DNA from: Euleptes europaea
Taxonomy: Eukaryota > Chordata > Lepidosauria > Squamata > Sphaerodactylidae
NCBI RefSeq assembly: GCF_029931775.1
Contig: NC_079321.1
Span: forward strand, 9,640,501-9,704,500
Direction: 5' to 3'
DNA length: 64,000 nucleotides
Shown here in pieces: positions 19,817 to 32,900 of this stretch. Below the pieces are notes generated by a model that saw only the letters and a program-made list of their open reading frames with translations, searched no databases and was not told the DNA's origin. The translations under genes were made by a program, and so were the position numbers. Numbering within the stretch: position 1 is the stretch's first letter; every line of letters starts with the position of its first letter.

Positions 19817-22800
19817 ATGGATTTAATGGATCTTATTTTCCTGTTGTTGCTCTTTGTCCTTACAATGGCATTCTTTCTGAAAAGGGGCAGTTTCTGGAAC
19901 GCCAGCAGACGAGATCTTCCCCCAGGACCGAGGCCGTGGCCCCTCATTGGAAATCTCCTCCTTCTAGACGTGAAGAGGCCTTACAGAACCATGTCCGAGG
20001 TAAACCGTTTGTGTCCTTTCTGCACCACTCATGGATTCATGTGTTATGTCGATCTCCTTGTGGGCCAGAGGCCACTCAAGCTGCCCACTCCCAAGTGAAG
20101 ACCGCAACGTATGAAATAACAAACATTTGAGCCAGCGTTGCTTTGTTCTTGCTGATTTAATTCTTTGCAACTGCTATGTTTGTAGGCTCCCTGCTATCTG
20201 GTGAGTGTTTAAATGGATACTTAACTGGTGTTTCTGAGTAAGCTGGCCACTGTCTTGAAGACCTGAACTGTCGTTTTTAAAAATTCGCATTTCAGTTATC
20301 CAAGCGGTATGGTCCTGTCTTCAGCTTCCAGCTGGGATTCCAGAAAATAGTCGTACTGACCGGCTACGAGACTGTAAAGGAAGCGTTGGTGAACCAGGCA
20401 GATGCCTTTGCGGAGAGGGCTGAGGTCCCAATCTTTGAAAACGTTTCAGAAGGCTATGGTGAGGACAATCCTTTTGCACAGTAGGTGCTCTTTAAACCCT
20501 AACTGCCCCTGTCAAATAAAACCCCAATCAAATAAAAAGGGGGACAGAAGCTTTGATTATAGAGCTGGTAGCGGGTTAGCTATATGTCCCTAAGGATCTC
20601 TTATTTGGAAACCTGCTAGACTTGGACTGTAATTATTTATGAGGTAAATAGAAATTGCTTTTTCATAGATATTTGACCAGACACAGATGGAAATGAACAT
20701 CGAATGTTTATTTAATAGAAAATAATGTATTTAACAGGGTAAGGATCTTGTGGTAGGAATGTCAGCCCTTATAACAGGATGCTTATTGGTCACACTAAAA
20801 CAAGTTTCCTTCCCTTTCCCAATCCCCAAACCCTTACTAAAACCTGAATTAAAAACCTGACTAAACTCACAGTCTTATCCAGAACCCCACGTCTGAGGCA
20901 AAAAAAATTTCCTCGCCCTTTTTAAACCGAGGTTTCCTCACACCCTTCTATCCAGTGGAGTTTCATGGGCTCTGACTTGCATGAGGCTAAAATCACAAGG
21001 ATTGGTTGTGTGCCTAGGAGGAAAGGCAGGATTTTGGAGGATAATTGCCGCAGAGGGCAAGGAGGATTAGCAACTCTACCTCCTGGTGGCAGTCAGAGGT
21101 AGCAGAAGAAGGCAGAGCAGTGGTGTTAGAGCAGCCGAGGCCCGGCAGAAGTGGTGGCAGCGGTGAGTGTTCCTGACAAGGTTGCTCTTGATGACATGAA
21201 GACGTTGGTTCTCTCCTGCGTGGAATCTGGAATGCAGCTCAGGGTGGCAGATCTTCATCCTGGCCTTTTTACATTCTGTCAGTGGAGGGGGAACTCTTGA
21301 TCCTTGGCCTTTAATTTTATTCTGGGAGTTGCCAGAGGGAAAAAAAGTAAAATGGTACAAATGGAGCTAAGTGTTGCAGTGATGGAAATCTTGCCCGTCC
21401 TGTCTGACCAACCCAAATTAAGTGGTTCTTCCTCAGGAGCAACAGCCACATAAGATGGACCAAGGCTCCTTAGGCTGGAGGAAGGCTCCTTGGAGGATGG
21501 TTGGATCCACCCCATTGTGTAACCTATCCTTCATTGTGGGTGCACAAAGTTGCTCACCATGTACATCTATAAACAGAACCCACAGAAACACAATGCATGT
21601 CTTCATCCTGGGTTCCCTCCAATGTGCAAGACCTGCTGGGTTTTGCGTATACAGCCATAAGGGTCATGCCAACTCTTGACACCAGTCCTTTGCTTCCATT
21701 TAGGAGTTACTTTTTCTCATGGTGAGAACTGGAAGGTGATGCGGCGGTTTATGCTAGCCACGTTGCGTGACTATGGAATGGGGAAGAGGACCATTGAGGA
21801 CAAGATTGTTGAAGAATGCCATTTTCTAATACAGAAATTTGAATCTTACCGAGGTGGGTTGGTGGTGTCTTCTGTGCTCTTAAGAGCATATCTACAAGCC
21901 ACAGTATGAATGGATTTTTGTAATCATTTACTGTCATGTCTTTCCCCCAACAATGGTAGTTTGAGGGCACTGACATTTGTTCATTACATATTGACTTGTA
22001 AAACTATATTCCCAAAATACCCTGGGGAGACAGAACTACCATTAAACCTGTTTAAGCCTGCAGTATGTAGGAGCTGTGGCTCAGTGGAAAATCCTCTGTT
22101 TTGCATGCAGAAGGTCCCAGTTTTAATCCCTGGCATCTCTCGTTAAAAGGACTGGATAATAAATTATATGAAATACCTCTGCCTGAGACCAGGGAGAGCC
22201 ATTGACAGTCTGAGTAGACAATCCTGACCTTGATTGACCAATGGTCTGTTTCAGTATAAGACACCTGCATATATATGTCTTATCAATTAGTGAATATTTA
22301 CAATACAGATATAGATGGATGACAACCCAAAACCGTCCAAAGATTACAATACAAAGTTCAGGGCCACTCATGTATAGTCCATGCACATCAGATCAAAAAT
22401 TTGTGTACAACCTTAATCAGATGAGCATGCCTATTGCTGCAGTCATCTTGTTTGTGGGCTTCCTTGAGGCACCTGGTTAGCCACTGTGTGAACAGACTGC
22501 TGGACTTGATGGACCTTGGTCTCATCCAGCAAGGCTTTTCTTATGTTCTTATGGAGGAGAGGGATATCCATGGCTACTAGTCAAAATGGATGCTAGTCAT
22601 GATGCATCCCTATTCTCTCCAGGATCAGAGGAGCATGCCTGTTATATGAGGTGCTGTGGACCGCAGGCAGGACGGTGCTGCTGCAGTCGTCTTGCTTGTG
22701 GGCTTCCTAGAGACACTTGGTTGGCCACTGTGTGAACAGACTGCTGGACTTGATGGACCTTGGTCGGATCCAGCAGGGCTTTTCTTATGTTCTTATGTTC

Positions 22801-25800
22801 AGAATGATTATTTAAATTGATAGACAAGCTCAGCACATGGGGATGGGGGAGGAGGGTTTCAACAAATCAGAAGCCTGCCCAAAACATGAGACACATATAA
22901 ATCCAAGTTAGAGTCAAAGCTATGAACATATGTCAGGAGAGGAGGAAGGACTGAGCAAAGCAGAACTATCCATGCAGGACAGAACACCTCTCCTGCTCCT
23001 GGTAAGTGGTATTGCTATCTTCTCCTTAACATCAAAGCAATAGTGAGGATCTTTCCAAAGTAAATGCTGGCTCTTTTTTATTTTTGGTATAGGAAAACCC
23101 TTTGAGAACAACGTAATCATGAATGCTGCTGTTGCCAATATTATAGTGTCCATATTACTTGGCAAGCGATTTGAATACGAAGATCCTACTTTCGTAAGCC
23201 TACTGAACTTGATCAATGAAAATGTCCGGCTTGCTGGAAGTCCCTCAGTCACGGTAATCTAACCATTCAAAATTGGTTAAATAATTATTTTCAATTTTGC
23301 TACATACAGTGGAGGCAGGGCTATGTAATTCTGTCTTGATTTTGTTGGCTCACTAACCCAAAAAAAATGTGTCTGGTGGCTAATGAAGAATTTGCTGTGT
23401 TGCAAAACTGATTCAAAAACATTAGGGGAAAATACATGGTTCAGGCCTCCCAGAGCGATTGCACTTCTGAACTATAACCTTCCTGATTCACGAAGCTTTT
23501 TTTTAAATCCCACTCCCCCAAAAGTTAGGTTTGGTTTTGTAAAAGTCATCACACCCTCAACACTCTAGCTACTTACTAAACTAAACAAACAGCAACCACT
23601 CCTTTTTCCTTACGAGAAGCTCCAGAGTTTCCCAAGATAGTTTGCAACCATCAACCATCACCGGCTATCAGATAAACAGTGCATTCCTGAGCAGAATGCC
23701 TGTGCCGGGCTTAGGAGGCAACGCAGCCCAGCGCCAAAAATCCATGCAATCCACACAGGGTTGCACAGGAGATAGGTGGCGTATTTCTGCAAAAATAAAA
23801 GGGGGCATTCCCAAGCCATAACAGCTTAGGAGGCCACCCAACGGTGGTCCTGCCCCCTGGCCAGCACCGCGACACCCTGGGAACATCTCCCGGCCGGCGC
23901 CGTGACACCCCGGGAACGCCTCCCGGGATGCCGCTGTGGCCTTTGCCAGCATTCAGATGCTGGCGGCAGGCTCCGTCGGTGTCCGTGCCTGGCGCTGTCG
24001 CTGCAGCGGCTGGCAACCGGCTTCTGGCCCGCACGCTGGCGCTGGGGCCACAAACGCCAGCGTGTGCCGCCCAGACACTGGCACTTTGGGCCCTTGCGCC
24101 GGCGGAAGCCTTTGCCGGCCTCCAAAGGCATTTGGGCGCAGCCGCCGGCACATCTCAGGAATGTGCTGAAAAAGGCACTGCCTTAAGGTGACAGTTAACA
24201 AAACAAAGCTAAAATTAAACAGAGAAGAACAGGTAAAAGAAAAGGTCAGCTAAAGGAATGTTTACATGGGATAAATGAATAGAAAAGGGTAGGATAAAAA
24301 TGGGAGAAGTAGAATAAGTAGAATAATTATCAGCCCTACAAATGTAGGTGAGGTGTAAAAAAAAAACCTCGAGGAGGGGGATGCAAAATAACTTGAGAAG
24401 TAAAATAAGAAGATATATGAAAAATTAAAACGAGGAGGAGGAGGAGGAGAGTTGATTTTTATATGACTACTTTCTCTACCCCTTGAGGAAAAATCAAACT
24501 GGCTTACAATCACCTTCCCTTCCCCTCCCCAAAACAGACACCCTGTGAGGTAGGTGGGGCTGAGAGAGCTCTAAGAGAGCTGTGACTAGCCCAAGGTCAC
24601 CCAGCTGGCTTCATGTGGAGGAGTGGGGAAACCAACCCGGTTCACCAGATTACCATCCACCACTCATGTGGAGGAGCGGGGAATCAAACCCGGTTGTCCA
24701 GATCAGAGACCACCACTCCAAACCACCGCTCTTAACCACTACACCTCGCTGGCTCTCAACAGGACAGGGACCCTTTGTTTTACCCCCTCCACCTACTTGA
24801 TGAGGAAGAAAACAAAGGGGGAAAGGCTGTTACTGCCCAGCGAGCCAACACTGAGACCAAAGAGTTAATACAGGCTAAAAGGGATTTAAAATGTTTAAAA
24901 CATAAGATAAAATAGGACAGGGATCAAAAGAAAGGAAGATAAGGAGAGAAGAAAAAATGAAGAGAAATAGAATAAGGCTACCGTATATACTCGGGTATAA
25001 GCCGACCCGAGTATAAGCCGACCCCCCAAATTAGAGGCCAGAAAAGGGAATTTCTTATTGACCCGCGTATAAGCCGAGGGGCAATAAGAAATTTCCTTTA
25101 CCCGCAATGCTGCGCTCTAAAACGGCGGCCGCCATTTTAGAGCGCAGGGACCCTGCCCCAGGTCGCCCTCCCGCCGCCTCCCAGGCCCTCCCGACCCACC
25201 CCGACCCCAGTGCCATCCAAGGGGGGGAGGGGGAAAAGCCCCTGAACCCACTACTTACCTGGAGAGGCGGCGAAGCGGCAGCGGCGCGTCCTTCCTGGGC
25301 CGGCAGGAGGCCCCTCCAGGCCGCTGCCGGCCGGAGGAAGGCGCCCAGGCGCGTGGGCGGTAGCGGCGCAACGGGCAGGGGCCTCCCATGGCCCCTCCCA
25401 GCGGGGAAAATGCGGCGGGGGCCGGGGAGGGCTGGGGCAGCCTTCCTGCGACTGCAGAGAGGCTGCCCAGGGCCCCTCCCGGCGGGGGAAAATGGCGGCG
25501 GGGGCCTGGGGGGGCCAGGGCAGCTTCTCTGCGGCTGCAGAGAGGCTGCCCAGGGCCCCTCCCGGCGGGGGAAAATGGCGGCGGGGGCCTGGGGGGGCCA
25601 GGGCAGCTTCCCTGCGGCTGCAGAGAGGCTGCCCAGGGCCCCTCCCGGCGGGGGAAAATGGCGGCGGGGGCCTGGGGGGGCCAGGGCAGCTTCCCTGCGG
25701 CTGCAGAGAGGCTGCCCAGGGCCCCTCCCGGCGGGGGAAAATGGCGGCGGGGGCCTGGGGGGGCCAGGGCAGCTTCCCTGCGGCTGCAGAGAGGCTGCCC

Positions 25801-28800
25801 AGGGCCCCTCCCGGCGGGGGAAAATGGCGGCGGGGGCCTGGAGGGGCCAGGGCAGCTTCCCTGCGGCTGCAGAGAGGCTGCCCAGGGCCCCTCCCGGTGG
25901 GGGAAAATGGCGGCGGGGGCCTGGGGGGGCCAGGGCAGCTTCCCTGCGGCTGCAGAGAGGCTGCCCAGGGTCCCTCCCGGCGGGGGAAAATGGCGGCGGG
26001 GGCCTGGGGGGGCCAGGGCAGCTTCCCTGCGGCTGCAGAGAGGCTGCCCAGGGCCCCTCCCGGCGGGGGAAAATGGCGGCGGGGGCCTGGGGGGGCCAGG
26101 GCAGCTTCCCTGCGGCTGCAGAGAGGCTGCCCAGGGCCCCTCCCGGCGGGGGAAAATGGCGGCGGGGGCCTGGGGGGGCCAGGGCAGCTTCCCTGCGGCT
26201 GCAGAGAGGCTGCCCAGGGCCCCTCCCGGCGGGGGAAAATGGCGGCGGGGGCCGGGGGGGCCAGGGCAGTCTCTCTGCGGCTGCAGAGAGGCTGCCCAAG
26301 ACCCCTCCCGGCGGGAGAAAATGGCGGTGGCTCGGCGGCGGCAGTAAGTTCCCCCCTCCCTCCTCCCTCCTTCTCCCTCCTCCCTCCTTCTACCGTATTG
26401 ACCCGTGTATAAGCCGAGGCCGGCTTTTTCAGCCCTTTTTTTGGGCTGAAAAACTCGGCTTATACACGAGTATATACGGTAATACTCTGAATGCAGAGCA
26501 CAGCCTCAGCATCTAAAACCTCACACCCAGGAACAGAGCCAGTAAAATTAAAAAGAAAAATGAGGACTTGAATAAACTTGGGGGTTACCGCATTATGTCT
26601 TCCCACCGATGTACTAAAAGTTTGAAAATGTTATAAAAAACATCACTTTAAAAGGGTTTTTGGATACTACGGCTAAAAAAATGGTTGGAAGATGTTTTCA
26701 CAGCTAAAGGGGCCAAACAAAGTGCGAACAGTATTTTTTATAACGTTTTCAAACTCTTAATACATCGCTGGGAATACATAATGCGGTAACCCCCTTAAAA
26801 GGGAGATAAACAAGTAAAACAAACACTGAATAAAAACTAAAACAAGGAAAAATAATGCTTCAGATATCGAGCACTGCCTTGAGTATCCTGCAGTATCACG
26901 CCGGAAATGATAATTACAAATCTGGAACGTAGGGACCATCTTGAACTATGTGGTGATGCCAAAAGGAAATGTGCATCCTTTTTCCAATGACAGAGTACCC
27001 CATCTTTCCTAGTACACTACCAGACTATCTAGTATTCTTAACTGTTCCAACCTTTTGAAGACTTTTCTTCTTGGACACAATGCCTTAACACTCAACGAAT
27101 TATTTGGCAGATTCCTCGATAGCCCACTGGAACAGAGTCTGCCAGTGTGGAAAGGCAAAGACAGAAACACCCATTTTCTATCCAGTTGTGATTTATATTC
27201 TTATGTAAGATCTTTTCTTTTTACTCCTTTGATTTCACACTTTCCTGTTTGTTCTCACGACTATCATTTAATCTAGCTACTCTCTGGTAAAGATAAGGCT
27301 GTTACTCTATCAGTAGTTTATGATTTAATTGGCCACTTTGAATACATGCCAAAAGTTATAAGCAAGTTACGCCTAAATGTTTCTTTGCATACAGGCAGAA
27401 CTGGTGTGTTTTGTAAAAATACGCCTGACCTAACTTTCATTCAGTGGTATTTTTCTTTTTTGTTTTTTAAACTGGTGATTTTTTTTGTTCTAAAAGCTGG
27501 CTAAGTTTTGGGAAACGAACCTGAAGATGGATAGGAAAACTTTTGAAAGGCTTTACGTCCTGTATTAAAGAACCGCTGACTGGCCTACAAGCAAAGTCTA
27601 ATCCTTTCCCCAAAATTAAGCAGCTCCCTTCTGAACAATGGAACTCTGAAAGGATAGCCTAAAACACTATTTTTCTAAAACTGCCTGGCTTTGGTTGTTT
27701 TTGAAGCCCAGAAAGAGGGCAAACACTAATAAAATTTTAAAAGTTAATCTATTAGGTTTGCCAACCTCCGGGTACTAGCTGGAGATCTCCTGCTATTACA
27801 ACTGATTTCCAGCTGATACAGATCGGTTCCCTTGGAGAAAATGGCTGCTTTGGCACTTTGGACTCTATGGCATTGAAGTCCCTCCCTCCCCTCCCCAAAC
27901 CCCGACCTTTTCAGGCTTTGCCCCAAAAACAACCCGCTGGTGGCAAAGAGGGACTTGGCATCCCTAACCACTAGACCGGGCAGTCTTTTCAGCTGCCCCC
28001 TCACTAGAATATTTCCCTGTGCTATTGTGTTAGGGAGCTAAATACTGCTTCCCTGTCGCACTGCCCCCATTTATATCTCTACTCATCCATCCATCCTAGG
28101 CTGAGGCCTAACTGGTTTGTGTCTGTAGTTTATTCCCCATAGAAACTTAATTCTCAGTCAGCAAGGATGAACAAAAGAAGTTTTTTAAAAAAATAATAAT
28201 AAGTTTAATCAACATTGGAGTGCTGTCGGCACACAGACACTTTTCTCAACACTTTAACTTTTGAGCCCTAACTCTCTTCATTCTTCTAATCCTCTAAATT
28301 ACAAATGATCATTCTTACCCCCTTGAAAGATTCACTGCACAAACTCAAGATTTCATGGCCGGTGCAGAACTTATTCTGAGAAACTTGTAACTTATTTGAG
28401 ATGTTCAGGAAAATATATGGGACAGTCATTTAAAAACTCTACCACTTTTAAGGTTGGCAGGTCTGCCACTCAAAATAATATTTTTTTTTAAAAAAAATGA
28501 TGGTGTCACACACAAGGTGATGTCACTTCTGGTTTTGCCTGAAAGTGATGTCAGAGAGCATGCAACCCACCCATGTCCCCGCCCTGGGGTTGCCAACCTC
28601 CAGGTACTAGCTGGAGATCTCCTGCTATAAACAACTGATCTCCAGCCAATAGAGATCAGTTCCCCCGGAGAAAATGGCTGCTTTGGCAATTGGACTCTAT
28701 GGCATTGCAGTCCCTCTCCTCCTCAAACCCTGCCCTCCTCAGTCTCCATCCAAAAAACCTCCCGCCGGTGGTGAAGAGGGACCTGGCAACCCAACCCCGC

Positions 28801-29918
28801 CCCCTAATCTCCTGGTGATTACACCGCCTGGCAATCTTAACCACTGCAACCAGACAGAGGGTTTAGGTGGTACAGCATCATGGGCGATTTGCAAAAAAAA
28901 AAAAATCTTGAGATTTCTACATCAGCAATAGGATTTGGGGTTTTCTTAATCTTTTCAATTCTCATTGGTTATTCTTTTAGCTGTACAACATGTTTCCTGC
29001 TCTGGGTTTTCTCTTTGGTGCTCGCAAGACTGTCCTTGACAACAGGGATGAATTGCACGCCTTCATCCAGGCCTCCTTCATAGAACACCTCAAAGAACTG
29101 GATGAGAATGACCAAAGGAGCTTTATTGATGCTTTTCTAATCCGACAGCAAGAGGTAACAGAGTCTTTTAAAACATGCAAACCAGAGGTGAACTTTTCTC
29201 ACCGCTAGCTTGTGGGGAGGGGGGGAGGGACAGCCCATCAAACTAGCTGGGATTTCCCCATCTTCAACCATTCATGTATTACATGAAGTATCTCTGTAGA
29301 CACAGAGATTACCTGCAGGTCAGAAAGAAATTTTGCAAATTCACCACAATCAATAAAGACTGCAAGTTAAACATGCAACACAAACATTACCCTGCTTTGT
29401 CCAGTTCCCCAGTTAACTTTCCCCTTATGTCTCTTCAACAAAAAATGTGACAGACTTTCTTTTTTCAAAAAAAAAAAAGAAAGCTGAGAATTTAGAGGAA
29501 TTAACAATTCAGTGTCACAGCTCACTATATACAACGTTATTGCATTATATGCAACATCATAGTCTAGAGTCTCGACTACTGTAGGCTCTCTTGCAGTGTA
29601 GGGTGTAGAGTTGCAAACCCTGAGCTGAGAAGTTCCTGGAGATTTGGGGTTGCGCCCGGGGGAGGAGAGGGACCTTAGAGGGCTACAATGCTATAGAGTC
29701 CATCCTCCAGACAGCATACGGCACAGCAGAACTTGCATTAGGCTGCTGAGGAGGACATAAAGTTCACACGGAGCCCTTTGTCTTAGTAAACTGATATGAG
29801 TCCTTTATTATAGGTAACTCCATTCTAGACAGGATAGAGTAAGCATTCTGAACTAACTAGCTAAACTAGGACAGATGGAGAGGCAGGAAAGCATGCCCTG
29901 CGTTCATGATGCAAGATG

Positions 29919-29952
<34 letters not shown>

Positions 29953-32900
29953 AGGAAGGAAGGAAGATTCCCTAAGAGTAGCAATCTATGCATCAAAGGG
30001 ACAGGATCAGAGCAGTAGAAAGGAAGAGATATGTCCTGACTTACCTATTATGCAGGCTCTCTAAAGACCACCTCTGGAGTCTGAGGTTAAGAGACAACAC
30101 AAAGTCCTTCACTTCCAACATGAAACTGTAGTGGGTTTCTTCAGGCTGAACATAATTTCTAATTAAGAATGGACTAAGAGAACTCTGAAGTCTCGGTATA
30201 ACCGCTTTAATAAAGAAACAATGCATATCCAAAAAAGGCATCACAGCTAACATACAACTTACACACACACACCTGTAGGTGGGGGAGAAAAGGAACAGAT
30301 CCCAATAAGATCTAAGAACAGTTCCCTCTCTCTCCCTTCAATGATAATAAGTGAGTATTTATACTATTGGGTAAACACATTCCATCCGTTACATTTCATC
30401 TGTTTATACCATTATTAGAAATAGCTAGCAGCCTGAATGTCAAGTTGACCTCTTTTAGGCAGGGCCTTATTCTGGCCCCTTTGCCCACTACTCTTATTTT
30501 TCTGAAATGTACTTGTTTGTTCCAGAATGAAAATATGTTGTAAAGTTCATAGATATGTCACCTTTAAGAACTCTGGTTCATACAAAACATTCTGGGTATA
30601 GATATAGAAAGTATAGACTTTCCCTTCAAAACAGCCATTTTGTCCTGGGGAACTGATCTCTGTAGTTTAGAAACCAGGGGTAATTCTAGGAGAACCCCAG
30701 GACCCAAATGGATAGGGTTGCCAGCTCCAGGTTGGGAAATACCTGAAGATGTTGGTGGTGGGGCCTGAGGAAGGCGGGGTTTGGAGAGGGGAGGGACTTA
30801 TGCCATAGAGTCCAATTGCCAAAGCGGCCATTTTCTCCAGGGAAAATTATTTCTATTGCCTGGAGATCAGTTGTAATAACAGGAGATCTCAAGTAAGTCA
30901 CCAACTGGAGATTGGCAGCCCTACTGGGCTGACCTAAAGACTGGCTTGCAGGAGATTGGTTTAAGAACTATTACTCTTACTGTTTGTTTTGGTGCCCAGA
31001 CTGTGTAACATTTTCTGCTTTAATGTGAGGTGGCTTCATATTTCTACCTTCAGAGTTTTTTATAGGGCGAAAATGCATGGTCACTTTAGCCTCCTTTATT
31101 CCCTGTTTCAACCAGGATTCAGCCAGGATAGAACGCATGCATTTTCGCCGAACATGCGTTCGATCGTGGCTGACTCCTGGCTGAAACAGGGAATAAAGGA
31201 GGCTAAAGCGACCATGCGTTTTTGCCCATAAGTGATTTTTCATGAAAACAGATTTGCAGGCAAATGTGCTCAACATTTTTAATAATAATAAAATAATAAC
31301 GAATGTGAGGCAAAGAGTATGTAGTATTGCTGGCACAAACTTGATGCCATAGAAGATGGAAGTGAGGCACCATTGTTACTTAACATTGTGCATCCCTTTC
31401 GACATCTGATCTCAAGATGGTAGTAGGTTGCAATTTTCTCCGGATATTCTTTAAACTCCTTCCCAATCACAGGATTTGTTGCTTCCTGTTTATGGTCTCA
31501 TTGCCTTCTGGTCTATGGAAAGCATATACATTGAATTAGGAAGACACCCGGAGGATAGAATGTCCACCTGCCTTATCCATCGAGAACCACCAAATTAGAA
31601 TATTCCAGTGTTTCATTCACTTTTTCATGCAAAAGGAACAGGAATGTTGCCTTAGCTACTCTTCCATTGTTTCTTCCCAGGTTTGGTGTATTGCAAAGAT
31701 ATTTTCTGCATGTAGTTAGTTCTCAACTATGTTCGAAGGAGTGTCAAGATAAACAATCGGGACATCATTGTTGTGAAATCGTCAGAGTCCTCTTGGTTTT
31801 AATTTTGCTACATATTGTATTTGTTTAGTTTAAATCATTTATTTCTTTTTATCTCCTAGGAGAAGGACAAGAACAATATTAATGAATTTTTCCATAATGA
31901 AAATCTAAAGTCTGCTGTGAGTGATTTATTTGCTGCTGGCACGGAGACCACTTCGACTACTTTGCGTTGGGCCCTGTTGCTGATGATGAAGTACCCTGAA
32001 ATTCAGAGTGAGTGCTTCCCATTGGTTGGTTTCCATTATTCTAGGATATCTGGATTTCAGTGACACTTAGCGGTGAGAATGGAGAGAACTCTTGGGTTGT
32101 CGTTGGATGTTATCTGAATGAGGGAAAACAGGTCATGCCAAACTAATCTCATATCTTTCTTGAAAGAGTGACAAGTATGGTAGATGAAGGGAATGCTGTA
32201 GATGTAGTGTACCTTGATTTCAGTAAAGCCTTTGATAAAGTCCCCCATGACCTTCTTGAAACAAAGCTAGTAAAATGTGGGCTGGACACTGCTACTGTTA
32301 GGTGGATTGGTAATTGGTTGACCAACTGAACCCAAAGGGTGCTCATAAATGGCACAACTTCATCCTGGAGAGGAGTGACCAGTGCGGTGCCACAGGGGTC
32401 TGTCCTGGGACAGGTACTATTTAATATTTTTATAAATGACTTGGATGATGGAATAGAGGACATGATAATCAAATTTGCAGATGACACCAAGTTGGGAGGG
32501 GTAGTTAATACCCCAGAGGACAGGATCAGAGCTCAGAATGACCTAGATAGACTGGAGAGCTGGGCCATAAGCAATAAAATGGATTTCAATAGGGAGAAGT
32601 GTAAGGTACTTCACCCAAGCAGAAACAACATAAGGTACAGGTACAGTATGGGAGATAGTTGGCTTGACAACAGTACATGTGAAAGAGATCTGGGAGTCTT
32701 AGTGGACCACAAACTGAGTATGAGTCAACAGTGTGATATGGCGGCTAAGAAGGCCAATGCAATTCTGGGCTGCATCAATAGGAGTATTGTGTCTAGATCA
32801 AGGGAAGTAATACTACCACTGTATTCTGCATTGGTCAGACCTCACTTGGAATACTGTGTCCAGTTTTGGGCTCCACAATTTAAGAAGGATGTTGACAAGT

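Noticed and set aside
23711-24201. Overlapping ~80-146 codon frames on both strands
   Set aside because: They coincide with a GC-rich inverted-end element; open frames follow from composition.
25055-26516. Proteins of 300-470 residues on both strands across the GC-rich array
   Set aside because: The 83-bp unit is stop-poor in all registers and not a multiple of three, so every frame stays open. No domain is seen and the sequence is low-complexity Gly/Pro/Ala.
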